A stretch of DNA of 64,000 bases from Leptotrichia sp. oral taxon 847 (GCF_001553645.1 NZ_CP014231.1:1-64000); one strand, 5' to 3'; shown: positions 1-8,576, counted from the stretch's first letter. Notes: a model not told the origin generated them from the sequence alone. Numbers and translations are program-made.

Positions 1-65
1 TATTTTTTTGTTGATATAGAGCATTTAAAAAGGTCATTTTTCTTAAAAATGAAATTTTTTTATAA

Positions 66-215
66 AATATAAAAATAGGAGATATTGTTATCAATATACA
101 ATTTGATGAGAAAACTTTGCCGTGATATTTGAAAAATGATATTAAAGCCTGGGTTAATAGAAATAAAGAAAATAAATTAATTTGGGATTGGAATCCAGAT
201 AGGAGTTGGAATTGA
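66..215 (+). pseudogene. C-terminal fragment of an unidentified gene with an in-frame stop
   Basis: The frame ending with TGA at 213-215 has a protein-like tail (ending NPDRSWN, rich in K, N and W) but is cut by an in-frame TGA at 123-125 and by a TAA at 63-65. Its final TGA overlaps the ATG of the Fic gene as TGATG, the usual form of translational coupling, so a gene probably ran into fic here and has decayed. I do not recognise the family. The fragment is too short to call coding with certainty. Confidence 0.35.
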
Positions 216-1480
216 TGAAAGAAAAAATAAATTTTGAAATTATAGATAAAAAATTAAATAAATATAAAGATGTAAAACTTAATCAGACTTTGCTAAAACA
301 ATTGAGAGAAGATTTGGTGTTAAAATGGACTTATAACAGTAATGCAATTGAAGGAAGTACATTTTCATTGGCTGAAACAAAAGTACTTTTGGAAGACGGA
401 ATAACTGTTGGTGGAAAGTCAATGAAAGAGCATTTGGAAGTTATTGGGCATTCAGAAGCAATTTATTATGTAGAAGATTTGGTAAAAAATAATACAAAAT
501 TATCTGAAAGAGAAATTAAAAATATTCATAGTCTAGTAACAAAAGGAATTGAAAATATAAATTCTGGGCAATATAGAACAGTTCCTGTTTATATAAGTGG
601 AGCAGAACATATTCCACCACAACCATATATGGTAAGACCTGAAATGGAAAAACTGATGTCCTGGTATGAAAAAAATAATGAATTACATCCAATTGAAAAG
701 GCTTCAATTTTACACGGAGAATTTGTAAAAACGCATCCGTTTGTTGACGGAAATGGAAGGACAGCCAGGTTACTTTTAAATTTGGAACTTATGAAAAATG
801 GGTATCCACCGATAATTATTACAAAAGAAGATAGAACTAAGTATTATAGCACTTTAGAAAAAGGATCATTGACTGGAGATTGGAGTGAATTTACAAAATT
901 TGTGAAAGAAAAATGTGAGCAAAGGATCGAATTTATAAATTCATTTAAGGAACAGGAAATTAATCCCCAAAATAAAAATTTACAAAATAAAGAAGAAAAA
1001 CAACAACTTTTATTATCGGTCTCAAAAAACGGAATGCTTTTAAAAAGTCTTTCTGATAAATTTAAAGATGACAAAGAAGTCGTACTGCAAGCAGTAAAAA
1101 ATAATGCCTTTGCTTTAGAATTTGCAAGCGATAGACTGAAAAATGATAAGGAAGTTGTAACAACAGCAGTTAAAAAAAATCCTCTGGTGCTTGTTTACTC
1201 TAACTTGAAAATGGATAAAGAATTTGTGAAAGAGCTATCTAAAGAGCATTCAAAAGTGTTGATGTACGCTGATAAAGAAGTAAAAAAAGAGATTGAAGCA
1301 GAAGAAAAAGATATAGATAGTGATTTAGATGGGCTTACAGATAAGGAAGAAATTTTACTTGGAACAAATGTGTATGTCCGTGATACTGACGGAGATGGCA
1401 AGACTGATAAGGAAGAAAAAATAAAAGGCAAAGATCCAAAAATTTCTGAAAAGGATGATAAAGAACGCTCTTTATTTTAA
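215..1480 (+). CDS. Fic family protein with DUF4116 repeats and calcium-binding-like tail
   Basis: Probably a Fic AMP-transferase (or other nucleotidyl/phosphoryl transferase) modifying a hydroxyl on a target protein. The catalytic motif HPFVDGNGR begins at His174, and an N-terminal inhibitory motif of the (S/T)xxxE(G/N) type, SNAIEG, lies at residues 42-47, so it looks like a class II, self-inhibited Fic enzyme. After the Fic domain (about 20-240) come about three DUF4116-like repeats (about 265-350). The tail has two Asp-rich segments resembling EF-hand or thrombospondin type 3 calcium sites (DSDLDGLTDKEE and DTDGDGKTDKEE). I start at ATG 215, eight to nine bases after AGGAG at 201-205; a longer reading from TTG 206 would have no room for a ribosome site. 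It lies in the mobile-element remnant and shares DUF4116 repeats with the gene at 2271. Confidence 0.85.
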   Translation: MKEKINFEIIDKKLNKYKDVKLNQTLLKQLREDLVLKWTYNSNAIEGSTFSLAETKVLLEDGITVGGKSMKEHLEVIGHSEAIYYVEDLVKNNTKLSEREIKNIHSLVTKGIENINSGQYRTVPVYISGAEHIPPQPYMVRPEMEKLMSWYEKNNELHPIEKASILHGEFVKTHPFVDGNGRTARLLLNLELMKNGYPPIIITKEDRTKYYSTLEKGSLTGDWSEFTKFVKEKCEQRIEFINSFKEQEINPQNKNLQNKEEKQQLLLSVSKNGMLLKSLSDKFKDDKEVVLQAVKNNAFALEFASDRLKNDKEVVTTAVKKNPLVLVYSNLKMDKEFVKELSKEHSKVLMYADKEVKKEIEAEEKDIDSDLDGLTDKEEILLGTNVYVRDTDGDGKTDKEEKIKGKDPKISEKDDKERSLF

Positions 1481-1493
1481 AAAGGATTAAATT

Positions 1494-1868
1494 ATGGATA
1501 ATAAAGAAAAAGAAATCTTGAAAAAAATAGATGAATTTAATAAACAAATTGAAGAGTGTAATAATGAAATTGAGAAAAGTAAAAAGAAAATAATATCTTT
1601 AAAACAAAAATATAGAAATCAATCAAACAAAAGTAGAAGAGAAAGAGCAAGACATCTAATCTTGGTTGGTGCGTTATTAGAAATCGCAGGAATAGATGAA
1701 GAAGATCCTGCAACTTTATTAGGATATTTTCTACAATATAAATATTCATCTGAAATAGATTTAGATAAATACCAGTTTCAGGGTTTTGAAGTTATGAAAA
1801 AACGAAATGAAGAAAAAGAAAAAAAAAGATTGCAAAGGAAATTAATGAAAAATAAGAATTCAAGATAA
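1494..1868 (+). CDS. TraD-like small mobilization-associated protein
   Basis: A 124-residue, highly charged protein. The first 45 residues form a Lys/Glu coiled coil, followed by a segment (RERARHLILVGALLEIAG, then DPATLLGYF) that resembles the small TraD/MobC-associated conjugal transfer family of mobilizable plasmids and integrative elements, where the pattern is an Arg-rich helix, an 'LxxxGALLExAG' helix and a short loop ending in a leucine-rich helix. The gene starts 14 bases after the Fic stop, so it is probably cotranscribed. The role in DNA transfer is inferred from family resemblance and the neighbouring topoisomerase III and transglycosylase. No relaxase is visible in the window. Confidence 0.55.
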   Translation: MDNKEKEILKKIDEFNKQIEECNNEIEKSKKKIISLKQKYRNQSNKSRRERARHLILVGALLEIAGIDEEDPATLLGYFLQYKYSSEIDLDKYQFQGFEVMKKRNEEKEKKRLQRKLMKNKNSR

Positions 1869-1931
1869 AAATCTAATAATTAGCATTAATAGTAGGATAC
1901 AGAAAAAATGTTATAAAAATAAAAATAATAC

Positions 1932-1960
1932 TTGAAAAAAATCAAAAAATTTAGTATAAT
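1932..1960 (+). promoter_or_regulatory. Strong sigma-70-type promoter of the structured RNA
   Basis: TTGAAA at 1932-1937 and TATAAT at 1955-1960 are separated by exactly 17 bases. Transcription would begin near 1967, in front of a stretch with no open frame but with several hairpins. Confidence 0.7.
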
Positions 1961-1966
1961 ATTGTC

Positions 1967-2206
1967 GACAAGTAGGAGTGTTTTACTCTTGGTTCGCACT
2001 ATCCCATTGTTCAATGGATAAAAGTGTTGCTTTTAGCAGTTTTTAGGCAGACCTGACACAGGTGGTTTGTATGAACTCTTTTTTAAAAGGGTTTTTTTGG
2101 TAAGTTTTTACCCGTCAAATATGTGTTAAAACTGCAATATTTGAATAAAAGAAATCCAAATATATATTTTAAGACTAGATTTATTAAAAATCAGTCTTTT
2201 TTTTTG
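1967..2206 (+). ncRNA. Structured RNA of unknown class (about 240 nt)
   Basis: No coding frame occupies this stretch, which sits between a near-consensus promoter and an intrinsic terminator. Visible pairings: GGAGT/ACTCT (1975-1989), ATCC-ATTG/CAAT-GGAT (2001-2019), a long-range pair GCAGTTTT (2036-2043) with AAAACTGC (about 2128-2135) enclosing ACCTG/CAGGT (2051-2063) and GGTAA/TTACC (2099-2112), and ATATTTG/CAAATAT (2138-2163). I could not match it to 6S RNA, tmRNA, SRP RNA, RNase P RNA or a riboswitch class I know. It may be a free small RNA or the leader of the nuclease-like gene at 2271. Confidence 0.5.
2171..2206 (+). terminator. Intrinsic terminator at the end of the structured RNA
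   Basis: AAGACT(A)GATTT and AAATC(A)GTCTT-type arms (2171-2198) form a stem that runs into ten T residues ending at 2206. Confidence 0.75.
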
Positions 2207-2229
2207 TAAATTTTTTAATATTATTATTG

Positions 2230-2254
2230 CAGGCTGAATGCCTGTATTTTTTTT
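2230..2254 (+). terminator. Second terminator or attenuator directly before the DUF4116 nuclease gene
   Basis: CAGGC (2230-2234) and GCCTG (2240-2244) with loop TGAAT are followed by a run of T to 2254. It ends only 17 bases before the ATG at 2271, so transcription of that gene needs read-through. Confidence 0.6.
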
Positions 2255-2270
2255 AGAAAGAGAGGAAAAT

Positions 2271-3527
2271 ATGAGTAAAAATAATGAAAATGAAATTCAA
2301 GAAATTATAAAATGGTGGGGTGCCCATAGTCAAAAAATAATTAATATTGAAAGTAAAAATCATAGTTTTGATTTGAAAATTTTAAAAACTAGGCTACCAC
2401 ATTTATTAGGGCTACATTATATGAAAGAAGAACCTGAAAAGGTGACAGGAATTGAATTGATGAAAGAAATATATAATAAAAATTTAAAAAATAAAGATAT
2501 TTTTAAAAGTATAAAAGAGAATCAAAATGATTTTATATTATTTAAAGTTAAAAATAGAGTTTTTAATTTTAAAAATTTTATGGAAAATTTAGAAAATGCA
2601 GAAATTGTGAAAAATACTTCTCAAAATATGCCTGAAATTAAACATTTTATCATTCTTCCACATAAAAATAATAAATATTTTATGTTGGGAGTAGGAAATA
2701 ACGGAAAGGAAGACTATGTGGGTACATTTATTTTAGACAATGATAGATATTTCAAAGGAAGCAAAATAGAAAAAATAGAAAAAATATATAGATATAAAAA
2801 TTCAAAAAGTAAGGATAAAATAGCATTTTCTTTCGACAATGAAAAATTGGAAAGTGAAAGAAATAAAATTTTAAAAAAAGTTAGACAAGATGGATGGGAA
2901 CTGAAAAAACTAGATATTGGATATTCAAATGACAAAAAAATTGTAACAGAGGCTGTAAAACAGGATGGAATGGTATTATCAATTGTAAATAGTAATTTTC
3001 AAAAAGATAAGGAAACTGTTTTAAATGCAGTTAAAAATAATGGCTTGGCACTAAAATTTGCAAGTAAAGACATTAAAAGTAATAAAGAAACTGTGATGGA
3101 AGCAGTAAAACAAAATTTATCAGCACTACAATATGCAGGTGATAAATTGAAAAATGATAAAGAGTTTATTACTCAAATTATAGAAAAAAATCCAAATGAG
3201 TTTGTTTTACAATATGTTGGAGAAAATTTGAGAAATAATAAAGATATAGCCTTAAATTCTGTTAAAAACAACGGAATGCAACTAGCTTTTGTGAGTGATG
3301 ATTTAAAAAAAGACAGGGAAGTCGTATTGGAAGCGGTAAAAGAAAATGGACTAGCATTAGAGTTTGCTGACGAAAATTTAAAAAAAGATGGACAAATTTT
3401 ATTTGAAGCAGTAATTCAAAATCCTGAAGCAGTTGAATTTTCAAATATTAGGAAAAAAATTTTTAAAGTAGAAAATCAGGAGAATGATAAAGAAATAAAG
3501 AAAAATGAAAAAGATTTTGTTAAATAA
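2271..3527 (+). CDS. PBECR4-like nuclease domain protein with DUF4116 repeats
   Basis: A 418-residue protein. The N-terminal part (about 1-185) contains HLLGLHY followed by a pattern of short basic and aromatic blocks and an isolated YVGTFI strand, which resembles the PBECR4 domain (Barnase/EndoU/Colicin/RelE-like putative nuclease) found in phage and conjugative elements of Gram-positive and related bacteria. The C-terminal half (about 200-400) holds seven to eight DUF4116 repeats of about 24-26 residues, each near 'DKExVxxAVKxNGxALxFAS'. I chose ATG 2271 because GAGAGGAAA lies just upstream; the in-frame ATG at 2238 lies inside a terminator hairpin. It follows a structured RNA and two terminators. 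The nuclease assignment is by pattern only. Confidence 0.6.
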   Translation: MSKNNENEIQEIIKWWGAHSQKIINIESKNHSFDLKILKTRLPHLLGLHYMKEEPEKVTGIELMKEIYNKNLKNKDIFKSIKENQNDFILFKVKNRVFNFKNFMENLENAEIVKNTSQNMPEIKHFIILPHKNNKYFMLGVGNNGKEDYVGTFILDNDRYFKGSKIEKIEKIYRYKNSKSKDKIAFSFDNEKLESERNKILKKVRQDGWELKKLDIGYSNDKKIVTEAVKQDGMVLSIVNSNFQKDKETVLNAVKNNGLALKFASKDIKSNKETVMEAVKQNLSALQYAGDKLKNDKEFITQIIEKNPNEFVLQYVGENLRNNKDIALNSVKNNGMQLAFVSDDLKKDREVVLEAVKENGLALEFADENLKKDGQILFEAVIQNPEAVEFSNIRKKIFKVENQENDKEIKKNEKDFVK

Positions 3528-3572
3528 AATTGAGGAATTAAATAAAAAGATAGCTTGGAAAGGTGTGAGAAA

Positions 3573-4349
3573 ATGAAAAAAATAGTAATTTTATTAATCG
3601 TATTAGAATCTTTAATTATTGTCGGGGAAGGAGTAAAAAAGATTGGATTTGGAGAACAAAATTATAAAAGAGAAATTGGATTTGAAAAGCAAAGAAAAAA
3701 AGAAATTGAAATTCAAAAGGCGGAAGAATTAAAAACACAGCAATTATCTAAAGAAAATCAAGATAAAAATGAATATGTGCAAGAAAATACAAACGTAACA
3801 GATAATCAAATGTTTGAGGATGATACAGCATTTGTTTCTTCATTTCCTAATGGGGTAAGAAAAACTAAAATTGTAAGAAATATTGAAAAACCACAGATAA
3901 AAATGGGGAATTCAAAGTCAAGATTAATTAACTATATACGAACACAAAATAGTAGAATATCTGAAAATGAAATAAAAAGGATATTAAGAGCAGTTTTTGG
4001 ATACAGTAAGCAATATAATATTAATCCATATTTGGTACTTGCTGTGATGAATACAGAAAGTCATTTTAATCATTCGACAGTGTCAAGTGCAGGAGCAAGA
4101 GGACTTATGCAATTGATGTCATTTAACTTTAGAGAATTTGGAGTGGACAATTCTGTTGAAGGAAACATAAAAGGTGGGGTTATGCACTTGAAAAGGGATT
4201 ATAATAAAACAAAAGATGTTGTAAAAACTTTGGTTTGTTATAACGCAGGATGTGGAAGATTATCAAATAATGAATGGACGAGAATAAAAGAAACCCGCGA
4301 ATATATTCCAAAAGTAGTAAAATATTATAATAGAATAAGAAATTTATAA
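3573..4349 (+). CDS. Exported lytic transglycosylase (SLT family)
   Basis: Cleaves the glycan strands of peptidoglycan. An N-terminal hydrophobic segment (residues about 3-16) suggests a signal peptide or anchor; then comes a charged linker. The SLT domain occupies about 130-250, with NTESHFNH (catalytic Glu), SAGARGLMQL and CYNAGCGRL, the three standard SLT motifs. Start ATG 3573 follows AAGGTG; the longer reading from TTG 3555 would place residues ahead of the signal. In conjugative elements such enzymes (VirB1-type) open the wall for the transfer channel, which fits the neighbourhood. Confidence 0.85.
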   Translation: MKKIVILLIVLESLIIVGEGVKKIGFGEQNYKREIGFEKQRKKEIEIQKAEELKTQQLSKENQDKNEYVQENTNVTDNQMFEDDTAFVSSFPNGVRKTKIVRNIEKPQIKMGNSKSRLINYIRTQNSRISENEIKRILRAVFGYSKQYNINPYLVLAVMNTESHFNHSTVSSAGARGLMQLMSFNFREFGVDNSVEGNIKGGVMHLKRDYNKTKDVVKTLVCYNAGCGRLSNNEWTRIKETREYIPKVVKYYNRIRNL

Positions 4350-4351
4350 AA

Positions 4352-4375
4352 TACTTTCCCACACGTGGGAAAGTA
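4352..4375. terminator. Perfect inverted repeat after the transglycosylase gene
   Basis: TACTTTCCCAC (4352-4362) pairs perfectly with GTGGGAAAGTA (4365-4375). There is no good T run on the plus strand, only ATAAATAAAAAAA, so it may terminate minus-strand transcription, stabilise a 3' end or serve as a protein-binding palindrome. Confidence 0.45.
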
Positions 4376-4411
4376 TAAATAAAAAAATGAAAATAAATTT
4401 AGGAGGAATTT

Positions 4412-4966
4412 ATGAAAAAAGAATATATATTAATAATGTTATTGTTGTCATCAGTATCTTATTCAACAGGAAAAATTAGTTTTTCTGAACAAAGAAAAAT
4501 AGAAAGAAGTAAAAATATGGAAAAAGAACAATTAGATGTGACAAATAATCTGGAATTGAATACTAGGATAATTTCAAATAATAAACCAAATAGAGAAAGC
4601 ATAATTAGAGAAAATATTATTAACTTTGCTAAAAGACAATTAGGAAAGCCATATTATTACGGAGCTTCAGGAAATCAAAGATTTGATTGCTCAAGTTTCA
4701 CCCAGTATGTTTATCATAGTGTGGGAATAGATGTACCTAGAGTTGCAGCAGAACAGGCACAATTTAAAACAAAATTAACACAAGGGATAAAAAAGGGGGA
4801 TTTACTGTTTTTTGAAACTTTAGGAAAAGGAAGAATATCGCATGTTGGAATTTATATTGGAAATAGAAAGTTTATACATGCCAGTTCAAAAGCTGGTAAA
4901 GTAACCGTGTCTGAATTTTCTGGATTTTATGCAAATACATTTAAATGGGCAGTATCAGTGTTGTAA
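4412..4966 (+). CDS. Exported NlpC/P60 peptidoglycan endopeptidase
   Basis: Cuts peptide bonds in peptidoglycan stems. A signal peptide (about 1-20) precedes a basic linker, and the NlpC/P60 domain covers about 70-184. Catalytic Cys is in FDCSSF, His in ISHVGIY and the third polar position in FIHASS. ATG 4412 follows AGGAGG. It is clearly homologous to the chromosomal gene at 15395-15940 on the minus strand (shared KKGDL-FFET, GRISHVGIY and FIHASS blocks), suggesting a housekeeping hydrolase was recruited by the mobile element to help cross the wall. Confidence 0.88.
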   Translation: MKKEYILIMLLLSSVSYSTGKISFSEQRKIERSKNMEKEQLDVTNNLELNTRIISNNKPNRESIIRENIINFAKRQLGKPYYYGASGNQRFDCSSFTQYVYHSVGIDVPRVAAEQAQFKTKLTQGIKKGDLLFFETLGKGRISHVGIYIGNRKFIHASSKAGKVTVSEFSGFYANTFKWAVSVL

Positions 4967-5009
4967 TAAATAAAAAAATTTTGAAAAATTAATATTTATT
5001 GGGGGAAAT

Positions 5010-7062
5010 ATGAAAAAATTAATTATAGCGGAAAAACCTAGTTTAGCGATGAATGTAGTAAAAGCGCTGGGGAAATTTAAAAAAAATGATGGATATTTCG
5101 AAAATAATAAATATATTGTGTCTTTTGCATTTGGGCATCTATTTGAAGCAAAAGATGTAAAAGATTATGTTGAAGTTCAGTCGTGGGATGAAATTGAGTT
5201 GCCTTTTGTTCCTAGATTTTCTTTTAAAATAAAAGATGACAGTGGAGTTCAAAAACAATTTAAGATATTAGAAAAATTGATTGAAAGGAATGATGTTGAT
5301 GAAATTGTCAATTGTGGCGATGCAGATAGAGAAGGACAACTTATTATTGATTTAATTATAAAATATACAAAAACCACCAAAAGAATTAAAAGATTGTGGC
5401 TTCCGGAACAGACTGAAGAATCAATTAGATGGGCTATGAATAATTTAGAAGATAACAGAAAATTTAAAAACTTATATAATGAAGGTCTTTCAAGAGTTTG
5501 TGTAGATTGGCTTCTTGGAATTAATTTAACAGTTTTATTGACAGTTAAAGCTGGTAATTTATTTAAGGCAGGAAGAGTATTAATTCCTGTTGTTAAATAT
5601 ATTTACGATAGAGATATGAAAATTAAAAATTTTGTTAAACAAAAATATTACAATTTGGAATCTAACACAAATAATATTAAATTAAGTTTAAACACCAAAT
5701 ATAAAAAAAATGAATTAGAAAACGCATTAGAAAAAGGTAAGGAGTTAAACAATTTTAAAGCAGTTGTAAAAACTATAGAAAATAGACAAATAAAAAAAAA
5801 TCCACCAAAACTGTTTTCATTATCAAAATTACAAAGTAAATTGTCGAAAGAATTTAAAATGAATTTTGATAAATCATTGAAAATTATACAAAATTTATAT
5901 GAAAGAGGTTATTTGACTTACCCAAGAACAAATACGGAATATTTAGCAGTGAATGAAAAAAATAGAGTAAAAGATATTTTGAAAAGTTTGGAAAATGATG
6001 AGCTGGAATTTAAAGATACAGCTATCTTTAATGATTCAAAAATAGAAAGCCATAGTGCAATAACAAACAACTAAAATTCCTAATAATTTATCTGAAGATG
6101 AAGAAATCGTGTATAAAATTGTAAAAAATAGATTTATGGCTAATTTTGCTAAAGAAAATACGATAGTTAACCAAATTAAAATTACAATTTGTGTTGGAAG
6201 TGAGAAGTTTTTATTAAAAGGTGAAAACGTGGAAAAAGCAGGATTTTTAAAATTTGAAAAAATTATATTTAAAAATAAATTACCAAAATTAACTCAAGGA
6301 CAAGAATTCGATGTTAATTTTGAACCAATTGAAAAATTTACAACACCATCTGCAAAAGTAACTGAAGAAACTTTATCAAATTACCTTAAAAATCCTTTTA
6401 ATAAAGAAGAAAAACAAGAATTTGAAGACGATGATCAAGCCTATAAATTAATGCTTGAAGGAATTGAAATTGGAACAGAAGCAACTAGGACAGGAATCGT
6501 TCAAAAGGCAATAAAAATTGGATATATAAGTTTGAAAAAACAGACATTTTCTATTGAACCAAAGGGAATAAGGTTTATTGAATTACTTGATAAATTTAAC
6601 ATTGACTTGTACAAAGAAAAAAATGTTGAATTTTCAAAAATGTTAAAACAAGTTTATAATCAAAAGATGACTTATAAAGAAATGTTGAAAAAAACCGTTG
6701 AAGAGTTAGAAAAAATTGTTGAAGCAAGTAAAATCGTTGAAGTTGAAAATTTTGTTGTACAAAAAGAAGTTATTGGAAAATGCCCAAAGTGTGGTTCAGA
6801 TATTTTTGAAAATAATAAGAGCTATTATTGCAGTAATTACAAAAATGGCTGTAAAATATCACTTTGGAAAGAAAGTGAATATTTTGATCAAAAAATTAAA
6901 ATTAGTAAGGCAAATGCTAAAGAATTGTTTGCTGGAAATAAAATTGTTGTAAAATTGAAAAGTAAACAAGGTAAAGATTATAAAGTTTATTTTACTGGTA
7001 AATTAAATGGAGACTATTTTAACTTAGTGAAAGGGGAGTTTGTGAATAAAAGGAAAAAGTAA
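5010..7062 (+). pseudogene. topB: DNA topoisomerase III, frameshifted
   Basis: A type IA topoisomerase that relaxes or decatenates DNA by a transient 5'-phosphotyrosine link. The first frame (5010-6074) has the TOPRIM domain from MKKLIIAEKPSLA, an acidic GDADREGQ motif, and the catalytic Tyr304 in LTYPRTNTEYL. The second frame (about 6067-7062) completes the core and adds a four-Cys zinc ribbon (CPKCG ... YYCSNYKNGC). The break falls inside the conserved motif H-x-A-I-T-P-T: the text reads SHSAIT then slips by a net two-base loss near 6066, removing the Pro. Mobile-element TopB enzymes are common in integrative elements. A sequencing error is possible, but other decay nearby makes real inactivation plausible. 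Confidence 0.85.
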
Positions 7063-7398
7063 ATACGATTCTTACTAAAATTCAGTCGAAAAAATAAAAA
7101 TTAGAAGAAATTTTAAGTTCAAAACATTGTCTTACGCATGAAAAAATTAGCTTGCAAAGAAAAAAATCATAGTATAAAATCTAAAAAATAAAAAAATTAA
7201 AAATAAATATGGGGGCAAAATGGGGGCAATATAATTTAAAAACGCATATTTTATTAAAAAAACATATGTTTAAAATATCACAAACCTTTAAAAATAACAT
7301 ATGATTAAAGAAAATAACTATAATATCAAAGCGGCTGTGTATTTGCAGCACTAGATCAGGGGATTGATTTAAATGAATATAAATATTAAAAATAAAAA
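7063..7398. other. Non-coding stretch after topB, possible element end
   Basis: No gene is supported here. Two short peptide-like tails are seen: a frame ending around 7235 encoding YGGKMGAI then stop, from a TGGGGGCAAAATGGGGGCAA run, and a frame ending near 7353 encoding KAAVYLQH then stop. Both could be remains of C-terminal ends of recombinase-type genes, which often border integrated elements. I cannot identify an attachment site. Confidence 0.25.
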
Positions 7399-7440
7399 AA
7401 ACTCATTAATAAACGACTGATAATCATTTTAATGAGTTTA
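7399..7440 (-). terminator. Terminator of the SemiSWEET gene
   Basis: Arms AAACTCATTAA and TTAATGAGTTT around 7400-7438 form a stem; on the minus strand it runs into TTTTTTTATTTTT. Confidence 0.7.
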
Positions 7441-7460
7441 ATTTTTTTAAATTAAATTAT

Positions 7461-7718
7461 TTAAAATGCTGTAACTGTTGCAAGAAATCCAAAAATAACT
7501 CCTGGTAAATTTGCTGCTGATAACGGATAATCTTTTTTTTCTTTTAAAAGTCCATAACTTGTCCAAATAGCACAGTTAACTGTTGCAGCTAATGGTTGTA
7601 AGAAAAATGTTTTATGTCCATGTAAATTTCCCATTATTTGCGGAACATAAGATACATACATTATTACAGAAAGTAATGTTCCAAGCCATCCTAAAATTTT
7701 TAGATTTTTTTCAGTCAT
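7461..7718 (-). CDS. SemiSWEET (PQ-loop/MtN3) sugar transporter
   Basis: A small membrane transporter of 85 residues with three predicted helices, the bacterial half-unit that dimerises to move sugars. The first helix has the SVIMYVSYVPQI pattern with the Pro-Gln signature, followed by a conserved NCAIWTSYGLL second segment with Asn and Trp and a third helix GVIFGFLATVTAF. I start at ATG 7718 behind AAGGAAG; a GTG at 7742 is in frame but lies upstream of this ribosome site. It stands alone between the mobile-element remnant and a MITE-like repeat. Confidence 0.88.
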   Translation of the reverse strand: MTEKNLKILGWLGTLLSVIMYVSYVPQIMGNLHGHKTFFLQPLAATVNCAIWTSYGLLKEKKDYPLSAANLPGVIFGFLATVTAF

Positions 7719-7866
7719 TTTTCTTCCTTCTTTCTTTAACACTCTAGTTTTTTATTTTTTCTATAATTATATAATTATAAAATGTTGAATATTTATCTTT
7801 ATATTTTTATTTATTCAATGATTATACTACTTTTTATTTAAAAATTCAAGTAAATTTTTACATTTT

Positions 7867-8346
7867 GACAGAGTAAAATAGTTAGGGGTAAATAAAAAAT
7901 CTTATTTTAAGTTTTTCATTCAATCCAGAAAGTTACTAAAATAACAATTTTTTTCTATTCCTTTTTTAAGCAGAAGTGCTCATCGCCGCACCCCTGCACC
8001 CCGGCAAGGCTCAAGTCATTTTTATGCACTGCCAAAAAACTCGCTTACGGCGGGGCAGTTTTGTCAGCACATAAAAATGCTCCGACGGTTTAAATTTTAC
8101 TATTATACAAAAGGTGTCGTGATTTTTTTGGAGTAAAGACGACTGTTTGAGCACGTTTAGTGCGAGTTTCGGCTTTGCTTCAAAAAAATGCTTAGACGAG
8201 CGTGGGGATTATAAGGGGAAATGGCGGTCCTTTCCCCTTATGTAAAAAAATAAAAAAATAATATTAAACAAAATAACATCTTGTAATCAAAAATAAGCTA
8301 AAAAATTTGAAATTAAAAAATCTGCCCCTAAAATTTTTAAATCATC
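7867..8346 (+). mobile_element. MITE-like element, copy 1 (full length, 480 bp)
   Basis: Non-coding. The left end begins GACAGAGTAAAATAGTTAGG and the right end, read inward on the other strand, begins GATGATTTAAAAATTTTAGG, giving an imperfect inverted repeat of about 30 bp sharing TAAAA and TTAGGGG. It is flanked by the identical 10-bp direct repeat TTTACATTTT at 7857-7866 and 8347-8356. Inside are three stems: CATTTTTATG/CATAAAAATG (about 8014-8070), TTTTTTGGAGTAAAG/CTTTGCTTCAAAAAA (8126-8186), and AAGGGGAAA/TTTCCCCTT (8213-8240). It is much richer in G+C than the genes around it. Confidence 0.85.
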
Positions 8347-8576
8347 TTTACATTTTTGGTAAAATTAAAATCAAAATTTTTCTAAATAAAAGAAAAAAAT
8401 TATAAAAGTATAACTTAATTCAAAGTAATAATATGATATAATAGCAAAATAATAAAAAAATTTTTAAATATAAAATTTTAAATTTTAGCAATAAAGGTTG
8501 CTAGTTTTTTTTATTTTAAGAAAAAATTTTTTTGGAAAGAATAAAGATTAAAAAGAGTAATTTGAAAGGGGAAAAA

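Noticed and set aside
1981-2070. Possible tRNA or SRP RNA in the structured RNA
   Set aside because: A GGTTCG word is present, but there is no cloverleaf or CCA end, and the SRP GGAA tetraloop with AGCAG is absent.
6716-6952. A 78-codon plus-strand frame inside topB
   Set aside because: It lies within the zinc-ribbon end of topoisomerase III in another frame.
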